This document shows, piece after piece, positions 22,001 to 27,903 of a stretch of 27,903 bases of DNA; positions within the stretch are counted from its first letter, which is position 1, and each line of letters begins with the position of its first letter. Origin of the DNA: Chloroflexota bacterium (GTDB taxonomy: Bacteria > Chloroflexota > Dehalococcoidia > Lucifugimonadales > JACPCL1); NCBI GenBank assembly GCA_016210375.1, contig JACQUH010000204.1, positions 1 through 27,903 on the forward strand. Direction: 5' to 3'. The notes beneath the pieces were generated by a model. The model was not told the origin of the DNA and did no database searches. It worked only from the letters and a program-made list of their open reading frames with translations. A program made the translations under genes and the position numbers.

Positions 22001-25000
22001 TGGCGGCGTGGACGTGCTGTACACGTTCCGCGTGGAGGCCGTCAACGGCGTCGGCAAGGGGCCCGCCTCGGACCCCTCTCCCGCCGTGAACCCCGATGTG
22101 GCGCCCGGGCCTCCGGAGGTCTCCATCCCGAAGTCGCCCACCAACCAGGCCACCACGACGTTGAAGGTGAAGCCGCCCCCTGGCGCCGACACGAACTGGA
22201 CGATCCGGGTGACGGGCGGCGTGGCCACAAAGAACGTCACGCCCATCGTCTTGGGCGTGGACAACGACGTTGTCGTGGAGTTCAACCCGGTGCCGGCAGG
22301 GGCGGGCAGCCTGTCCCACACCTTTGAGGTGCGGATCATCAACAGCCTGGGGGTGCAGTCGGGCCCGGTCTTCCGGGTGGTGGTGTTTGACGACAAGAAG
22401 CCGCCTGTCCCGACGGTTTCCATTCCCAAGTCGCCCACCAAGGAAAGCAAGGTGGTCCTTGAGGTGGGGGCGGAGACGGGCGCTACAGTCAAGGTCAAGC
22501 TTGGCCTTAAGGTGTTCTCGGCGGTGGCGGCGGTGCCTGGCGAGAAGGTGAAGATAGAGGTGGAGCTGGACAAGAACACCACCAACAAGATTGAGGTGAC
22601 AGCCACGGACCCGGCGGGCAACACCTCGGACCCTCCTTTCAAGTTTGATGTGGTGCACGACGACACGAAGCCTGGTAGGCCTGTCATCCATACCGTAGAC
22701 GGCATGTCTCCCGACCCTCCTCTGAAGCCGACGTCCAAGCTGACCGTCATCGTGAACGCGACGGCGGACAACGGCACCACCATCACCGCGTCGGGTGGCC
22801 TGGTGGAGGTGACCAAGAGCGCTTCCACCGTGGACATGGCGATACCCCTGAAGCCGAACCAGGATAATAACCTGTCCTTCACTGCTACGGACGCGGCGGG
22901 CAACACCTCGGAGGCCACCACGGTGACGGTGAAGAGTGACACCATTGCGCCAGCAGCGCCCACCGTGGAGGCGCCGGCTATCACTAAGTCTGTAGACGGC
23001 AAGGTGTCCGTCAAGGTGCAGGCGGAAACGAACAGCACCATCACGATTTCGGTGGGAGTGCCTGTCTTGACTGGCACCGCTACGGGCGGCCAGGATACCT
23101 TCCTGGTGCAGCTCAACATGAACAACGAGAACAACGGGACCGTGAAGGCCACGGACGCCGCTGGCAACGCTTCCTCTAGCGTGGCCTGGAAAACTGTCCA
23201 CGACAACATGAGCCCTGTCCTCCTGGATGGGCAGGTCTCCACCCCTGTATCGCCCACCAGCGAGACCTCGGTAACCTTCTCGGTCACAGGGGAGCCTGGC
23301 GCCACCATCTTCATAGAAGGCGGCGCGGAACCCATGGCCGTCAAGGCTACGGGCGATGCCCAGAATGTCGTGGTGCCCCTGAAAAACGGGTCCAACACCG
23401 TGAAGGTCAAGGTCGTTGACGCCGCAGGGAATGCGTCCAACGAGGTGTCCCGCATCGTTGAGGTGATCACCGACGCCCCCGCCGCGCCGGCGGTATCCAC
23501 ACCTTTTTCGCCCACCAGCGCCAACAAGGTCACTCTGATAGTGACGCCTCCCCCTGGCGCTCTGGCTTCCTGGAAAATCCGCATCACCGGCGGCTTGAAC
23601 GCGGTGGAGAAGAATGTGGTGCTTCCCGTGGGACCCCAGGCGATAGACGTTGACTTGAATCTGAATGCCAACAACCTGCTGTCCACCGTGGTGGTAAACG
23701 AAGTCAACCTGGTTTCTGCGGCGGTAGTGCGAGGGGTGGGCCAGGACTCCCAGAAACCCGATTCGCCAGTGGTGTCCACGCTCCCGGACATCACCTCTGC
23801 CTCTTCGGTGACCCTCACGGTAGACCATCCTGAGTCGGGAGTGACTATTGAGGTCAAAGGCGGTCTGAGCACCGTCACTGCTGTGGTTGCCTCTACGGTG
23901 AATGTCGTGGTGAACCTGAAACTGGACCAGGACAACCTGCTCACCGTGCGGGCCATTGACGCCGCTGGCAACAAGTCCCTGGCTGTCTCCATGCTGGTGA
24001 CCCAGGACTCCACGCCACCTCCGCTGTCTGTCGCACCGGTGGCGCCACTCACGCAGTCGCCGACAATCAACGTGAACCTGACTACCGAGTTTGGCGCTGC
24101 CATCACCCTTACGGGGGGCGTGTCCTCGGTTTCAGCCGTGGGGACAGGCTCCCCGCAGAACGTGCCCGTGGGCCTCGTGGCGGCCACCCCGGCAGACGTG
24201 CTGCGGACGATTACGGTGCTGTCAACGGACGCCGCTGGGAACGGCTCCATACCCGTGACCTTCCAGGTCCGCCATGACACGCTCCCGCCGGCCCCGCCCA
24301 CTGTGAACGCGTGTGGCCTTGGCATCACCACGTGCCCCCAGACGCTAGCTCCCTTCGTGGCCGTGAAGGTCAAGGCTGCCACTGGCACCACAATCAAGAT
24401 TGCAGGCGGCAGCTCGCTGGTGAGCGTCCTCGCCACCGGCTCGGAGCAGACCGCCAACGTGCCGCTCGCGGCCAGCAAGGTGAACGTGTTGCTGGCTACC
24501 GCGACGGACGGAGCGGGCAACGTGTCTTCGCCGCCCGTGACGGTGCAAGTGCCGCGGGGCCCGGCTGAAACGACGGTTCGCGGCAGGGTGGTGGCGTCGG
24601 CGGGAGACCTGGGCGCTCTTGCCGGGGCAGCCGCCTTGGCTATCTCAACCGCGGATGGCTCCACCAAGAGCGTGGGCATCAACCCGGCGGATGGGACCTT
24701 TGTCATTGATAAATTGAACCCGCTGGTGGAGGTGCTGCCCGGGGAGTTCCAACTGCAAGAGTTCAGGGTGGCTGTGAGGATGGCGGGGACCGATACCCTG
24801 AGCTACTACAAGGCGGGGGCCCTGGGCAATCTGGTCGGCCTAGCTGCCAGCGCGACATTAGTGAAACCGGGGGCCACCGGCGTTTTCCTGGAAATGTCTG
24901 TGCTGCAGCAGCCGGTTATTACAGCGGTATCTGGCGGCGGCGGGAACGACGCCCCACGGCTGGTTACTGCGGATGGTACGGGCCTTGCCAACGCTTCGGA

Positions 25001-27903
25001 GCTGTGGCTGGTATTCGGCAAGCGGACTATCCTGGTCGCCATAAACTCCGCAACGAGCACCCAGGTGGTGGGAACAACTGAGTTGGGCGCCAAGGCGGGG
25101 GTCTACAACCTCCGGGTGAGGACGCCGGCGGGCCTCTCGGCGCTGTCTGCCAGCACGGTGACCATCACCGAGGTGGTGAACCTTCCCATCGTCAATAGCC
25201 TCTCCCAGACTGTGGTAGTCCGGGGCACGACGCCCACTATGACGCTGAGCGGCGTCAACCTCGCCACAGACACCAAGGTGGCCATTGAGCCCAGCGACGC
25301 CCTCATCACCCCATTGGAGCTTGCCAGCACGACGTTGAAGCTGGTGGTGCCTGCTACCTTACCGGAGGGCACCTACACCTTCAGGGTCACGACAAACGCC
25401 GGCACGGGTCCCTCCAGCCCCTCCTTCAGGGTGCAGGCCCCGGTGGATGTTTCGGACGCCACCCAGAGCACGGTGGTGAACTCCCCTGTTGCCGTGGGCG
25501 AGGGCGGCCTGAAGGCGGAGGTGACGCTGACCAATGAGAGCACCCAGGCAACCCCTGGGGAGGCCAAGGCGGCAGTAAAGCTGCCCGCGGGCACGGAGTT
25601 CAAGGACGACGCGGGCAACCCCATTACGGAAAGCCTGCTGCCTCCCCAAGAGGTGTCACTGCCCGAAGGCGGAGGCTTCCCCCCTGGCGCCGTGGGCATT
25701 GAGCTTGGTTTGACGGACGCTCGGGTGAACCTGTCCTCGCCTGTGGTCATGCAGGTGACGGTGCAGGGGCCAACGGGCGGCGCTGTGCCCAAGGTCTTCC
25801 TGCTGCTCACGCAGGGGCCGCCAGCGGTCTTTGAGCTGGCGGGCATATCCGGCACCGTGGACGGCCAGAGCTACGTGCCCGGCGGGACGGCGCTCGGCGC
25901 CGTTGACCTGGGCAACGGGTTCACGGAATACCTGCTGGGCTTGTTGCTGGACCACATGTCCCTGTTTGTGCCCTCCGAAGAGAACCTGGTGCCCTTTACC
26001 GTCCCGTCGGAGCCGCTAAACGTCAAGGCAGTGCGGGGAGAAGTGTCGGGGTCGGCCCAGGTGAGCTGGACGGCGCCCGTCAGCGACGGCGGCACGACCC
26101 TGACGCCCTATGTCATGACGGTGAATCCGGGCGGTGCGACCTTCACCTCTTCCGGTCTGAGCCTGCTGGTCACCGGCCTCAGCAACGGTATTAACTACAC
26201 CTTTACCGTGGTCGCCCATAACAGCGTGGGCCCCAGCCCAGCCTCTGCGCCTTCCAACGCGGTGATTCCCGCTACCACTCCCGACAAGCCGACCAACGTG
26301 GTCGCCACCATAGGCAATGGCCAGTCCACCGTAACGTGGACGGCCCCCGCTTCTAACGGGAGCGCCATCACGGCCTACAAGCTAACCAGCACACCGCCCA
26401 CGTCGGAGAGGCTAGTAAGCGGGGCCCAGACAGCGTATGTCTTCACGGGCCTGAGCAATGGCACCCAGTACACCTTCACCGTGACGGCGCGGAACGAGGT
26501 GGGCGATAGCCAGCCCTCGGTGGCGTCCAATGCTGTGACGCCTGCGCTCCCAGCGACCGCGCCTGGCGCGCCTGGGGTCCCGACCGCCGTGGCCGGCGAT
26601 GGCCAGGCCACGGTGACCTGGACTGCCCCTGGCGTGACCGGCGGCAGCGCCATCACCAGGTACACCATTATTCCTCGCAACGTCACGGACGGTGTTGACC
26701 TGGCCCCCGTGGACACCGCCGATGGCGTTACGCTGAGCCGGCAGATTACTGGCCTTACCAACGGGAAGGCGTACACCTTTACGGTGACAGCCACCAATGA
26801 TGCTGGCACGAGTGGCGCTTCTGCGTCCTCCACCCCCGTGACGCCCACGGCGGCGGTCACGAAGCCCGGCGCGCCAACCATTGCGTCGGCCACACCGGGC
26901 AACGGCCAGGTCACGGTGGCCTGGGCCGCAGCGAGCGACGGCGGCAGCACCATCACGGGGTATACGGTGACTGGGAGTCCAGGCGGGAGCTGCAGCGTGG
27001 GCAATGTTCTTAGCTGCACAATTATTGGCCTGGCCAACGGCACGTCGTACACCTTTACGGTGGAGGCCACCAACGCCGTGGGTACCGGCGACCCCTCGTC
27101 GTCTGTTGCCGCCACCCCCAGGACCACGCCTGGCGCGCCGGCCATCGGGACGGCCACGGCAGGCACCCTTGAGGCCACGGTGACCTGGACCGCACCCACG
27201 GACAACGGCGGCGCGGTCATCACCGGGTACACGGTGACGGGGAATCCAGGCGGGGGCTGCAGTGTGGGGAATGTTCTTAGCTGTACTGTCACCGGCCTCA
27301 CCGCCGGCGCTACCTACACGTTTACCGTTCAGGCGGTGAACGCGGCGGGCGCTGGCCAGGTCTCCGGGTCTTCCAACGCCGTGACGCCGGCTGCGCCTTC
27401 CACCGGAGTTGGCAGCGGCGTCACCACCGTGACAACCTTCCCTCCTGGCGCTCCGCAGAACGTAACGGCGGAGGCGGGCGACGGCCGGGTGAGGGTAAGG
27501 TGGATCGCTGGCACCACAGGGGGCACCGAGATCATCTCGTTCACTATTGTCGTGGACCCGGGAGGCGTGGAGATAACGGGGATTGGCGGTGGTGTGTCCG
27601 TTAAGGATGTCACTGACCTGGTGAACGGTGTGACGTACACCTTCAGCGTCAAGGCCACCAATGCCAGGGGCACAGGCCCGGCCTCGGAGTCTGTTGCCGC
27701 GACGCCGCTGGCTCCCGAGCCGCCGAAGGCGAAGCCCACGGCGAAGGACACGATCAGTGTCACGGTGGACGTGAAGCCCACGGTGAGCGCCGGGGCCAGC
27801 GCCAAGGACGCAACAGGGGCCGTGGTAGAGGTAAGCGCTGGGGTGAAGGTAGAGGTCAAGACGCAGGCGGATGGGACGTCGGTGGTGGTGCTGCCGGTGA
27901 AGC
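19086..27903 (+). CDS. Giant exported FN3/PKD/Ig-like repeat protein (partial, at least 2939 residues)
   Basis: The frame from ATG 19086 is open to the end of the window with no stop or frameshift. Residues 1-31 are a signal peptide (LLALAVALGATAALAQ). A beta-rich N-terminal region and a PKD domain follow (about 148-248, with YQWDFGDGSP). Eight fibronectin type III domains come next (about 249-1005; typical core GNGQATVTWTAP ... TGLTNGTSYTFTVRATN), then nine Ig-like domains (about 1005-1825; core TDAAGNTS). After a regulatory-type domain (about 1828-1940) come two IPT/TIG-like domains (about 1940-2118) and a further beta-rich region (about 2118-2298). Six more FN3 domains (about 2300-2878) lead to an unfinished tail. 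The protein is likely a surface or matrix adhesin; the missing end would show how it is anchored. The ribosome binding site is weak; ATG 19128 is an alternative start. Confidence 0.9.
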   Translation, partial: MKLANYRAWALRGGMLLALAVALGATAALAQSPPPLPHAFYGDWTIDGNGMSVPGPAGTEVTGYLGGVLAGSLYDTAKGFVPTSEVGKYGGGAPSPGPFSRLFVSDSAGFGGTVTAKFKTPGSTVQAPAAQQAFYVAGADTVLKLTVADNLSPTAAFVYDPPAPREEEAVAFNASASTDDVGICKYQWDFGDGSPLVTSSTCVTLTGAPSPLAAHTYTALGGFDVTLTVRDYVGREHSVTMSLTVTPKEGPPRKPRNLVAVRGNAQATLSWNAPSSDGGHPVTKYTFRPHNVTDNVDLSPVDTPDGSTLTLVFTGLVNGKTYTFTGTATNILGVSENSEPSNPVTPATVPGAPTGVVAVRGNGQATVTWTAPPSNGSAILFYTVTSSPATVAKTTTSTMLVFTGLTNGTSYTLAVRATNGVGAGLAGVSNSVTPATIPTAPTGVLLTPGNAQVTASWNVPGSNGGDPILFYTATASPGGNSVTTTALVLQATITGLTNGTGYTVSVIATNGVGAGPAGVSGSATPATVPGAPLNVTATPGNGQAVVEFDSPLSDGGKPIAFYTVKGFFSTGTESGNTVVVPVGSLGIAAQFNATVPGLTNGVSYFFRVTGTNALGTGQESAPSGLVKPFRVPDPPTGVQAVAGDKQATLSWIAPLFDGGRPVTGYQVTGSPGGGCSVGNVLTCTVSGLANGTAYTFTVRAENLAGLGATSTPSNIVTPAGKPEPPPGAVTAVAGNKQATVKWNAASNGGSPLLTYTVTSTPDGKTATVNGATLEATVGGLTNGKKYFFNVTASNQHGASDPSAPSDEVTPLGVPGAPTALKVTPGDTQVTVEWVPPADTGGSDITANIISVFSGTTAVLVKTVDVGAVTKTDVTGLINGRSYTLKVRAVTDVGEGPDSQASSPVKPATTPGKPLNVKATAGDGSATVTFDAPASDGGDKITEYIVTSDPDGKTAKWTFGSLSVVVKGLKNKDGGVDVLYTFRVEAVNGVGKGPASDPSPAVNPDVAPGPPEVSIPKSPTNQATTTLKVKPPPGADTNWTIRVTGGVATKNVTPIVLGVDNDVVVEFNPVPAGAGSLSHTFEVRIINSLGVQSGPVFRVVVFDDKKPPVPTVSIPKSPTKESKVVLEVGAETGATVKVKLGLKVFSAVAAVPGEKVKIEVELDKNTTNKIEVTATDPAGNTSDPPFKFDVVHDDTKPGRPVIHTVDGMSPDPPLKPTSKLTVIVNATADNGTTITASGGLVEVTKSASTVDMAIPLKPNQDNNLSFTATDAAGNTSEATTVTVKSDTIAPAAPTVEAPAITKSVDGKVSVKVQAETNSTITISVGVPVLTGTATGGQDTFLVQLNMNNENNGTVKATDAAGNASSSVAWKTVHDNMSPVLLDGQVSTPVSPTSETSVTFSVTGEPGATIFIEGGAEPMAVKATGDAQNVVVPLKNGSNTVKVKVVDAAGNASNEVSRIVEVITDAPAAPAVSTPFSPTSANKVTLIVTPPPGALASWKIRITGGLNAVEKNVVLPVGPQAIDVDLNLNANNLLSTVVVNEVNLVSAAVVRGVGQDSQKPDSPVVSTLPDITSASSVTLTVDHPESGVTIEVKGGLSTVTAVVASTVNVVVNLKLDQDNLLTVRAIDAAGNKSLAVSMLVTQDSTPPPLSVAPVAPLTQSPTINVNLTTEFGAAITLTGGVSSVSAVGTGSPQNVPVGLVAATPADVLRTITVLSTDAAGNGSIPVTFQVRHDTLPPAPPTVNACGLGITTCPQTLAPFVAVKVKAATGTTIKIAGGSSLVSVLATGSEQTANVPLAASKVNVLLATATDGAGNVSSPPVTVQVPRGPAETTVRGRVVASAGDLGALAGAAALAISTADGSTKSVGINPADGTFVIDKLNPLVEVLPGEFQLQEFRVAVRMAGTDTLSYYKAGALGNLVGLAASATLVKPGATGVFLEMSVLQQPVITAVSGGGGNDAPRLVTADGTGLANASELWLVFGKRTILVAINSATSTQVVGTTELGAKAGVYNLRVRTPAGLSALSASTVTITEVVNLPIVNSLSQTVVVRGTTPTMTLSGVNLATDTKVAIEPSDALITPLELASTTLKLVVPATLPEGTYTFRVTTNAGTGPSSPSFRVQAPVDVSDATQSTVVNSPVAVGEGGLKAEVTLTNESTQATPGEAKAAVKLPAGTEFKDDAGNPITESLLPPQEVSLPEGGGFPPGAVGIELGLTDARVNLSSPVVMQVTVQGPTGGAVPKVFLLLTQGPPAVFELAGISGTVDGQSYVPGGTALGAVDLGNGFTEYLLGLLLDHMSLFVPSEENLVPFTVPSEPLNVKAVRGEVSGSAQVSWTAPVSDGGTTLTPYVMTVNPGGATFTSSGLSLLVTGLSNGINYTFTVVAHNSVGPSPASAPSNAVIPATTPDKPTNVVATIGNGQSTVTWTAPASNGSAITAYKLTSTPPTSERLVSGAQTAYVFTGLSNGTQYTFTVTARNEVGDSQPSVASNAVTPALPATAPGAPGVPTAVAGDGQATVTWTAPGVTGGSAITRYTIIPRNVTDGVDLAPVDTADGVTLSRQITGLTNGKAYTFTVTATNDAGTSGASASSTPVTPTAAVTKPGAPTIASATPGNGQVTVAWAAASDGGSTITGYTVTGSPGGSCSVGNVLSCTIIGLANGTSYTFTVEATNAVGTGDPSSSVAATPRTTPGAPAIGTATAGTLEATVTWTAPTDNGGAVITGYTVTGNPGGGCSVGNVLSCTVTGLTAGATYTFTVQAVNAAGAGQVSGSSNAVTPAAPSTGVGSGVTTVTTFPPGAPQNVTAEAGDGRVRVRWIAGTTGGTEIISFTIVVDPGGVEITGIGGGVSVKDVTDLVNGVTYTFSVKATNARGTGPASESVAATPLAPEPPKAKPTAKDTISVTVDVKPTVSAGASAKDATGAVVEVSAGVKVEVKTQADGTSVVVLPVK
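21090..27279 (+). repeat. Dispersed near-identical FN3 segment (three copies)
   Basis: A 40-base segment encoding SPGGGCSVGNVL occurs at 21090-21129, 26973-27012 and 27240-27279 with only a few mismatches, although the surrounding FN3 domains are much more diverged. Each copy carries two Cys (CSVGNVLxC), which are rare in the rest of the protein and could form a disulfide. Gene conversion or recent duplication between the two FN3 blocks is likely. Confidence 0.8.

Noticed and set aside
19452..24706. Long open frames antisense to the FN3 gene (up to 992 codons)
   Set aside because: They are shadows produced by the GC-rich codon pattern of the plus-strand gene, whose signal peptide and domain repeats are clear.

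Overview
The window is GC-rich bacterial chromosome, and every protein-coding region I can support is intact except two that run off the ends. Gene content (a B12-dependent ribonucleotide reductase tail with a zinc ribbon, proC-yggT next to yggU, tpx, recF, tRNA-Ala, then very large secreted repeat proteins) and the many GC-rich palindromic intergenic repeats suggest a Chloroflexota bacterium, perhaps of the Dehalococcoidia type. That placement is inferred from gene style and was not tested phylogenetically.

Bases 1-5871 are a housekeeping segment. They hold the 3' end of nrdJ, a small AT-richer orphan ORF, a weak PIN-like ORF, yggU (+) converging on the proC-yggT operon (-), tpx (-) with a good promoter, recF (+) that may be leaderless, and a tRNA-Ala(TGC) whose promoter overlaps the recF stop codon. 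The spaces between these genes carry repeated palindromes of one family and a perfect 18-bp inverted repeat. A 53-bp piece of the nrdJ tail is duplicated 213 bp downstream.

Bases 5908-7090 form a three-gene operon of lower GC than its surroundings, directly behind the tRNA: an EcsC-like protein followed by a HicB/HicA toxin-antitoxin pair. It looks like a small acquired module. Bases 7091-7873 lack a convincing protein gene. On the minus strand they carry an extended -10 promoter, a dense series of hairpins and a terminator-like stem followed by a T-rich stretch. This fits an undescribed structured RNA of about 400 nt.

Bases 7874-27903 encode three exported proteins. The first (minus strand) joins a membrane or signal segment, 44 uninterrupted collagen Gly-X-Y triplets and seven 50-residue repeats that probably form a beta-propeller. 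The second (plus strand) is a 2829-residue beta-helix protein with Ig-like N-terminal domains and a C-terminal surface-type domain. The third (plus strand, incomplete) has at least 2939 residues: a signal peptide, a PKD domain, two blocks of fibronectin type III domains (14 seen) and nine Ig-like domains between them. Together they look like a cell-surface or extracellular-matrix locus.
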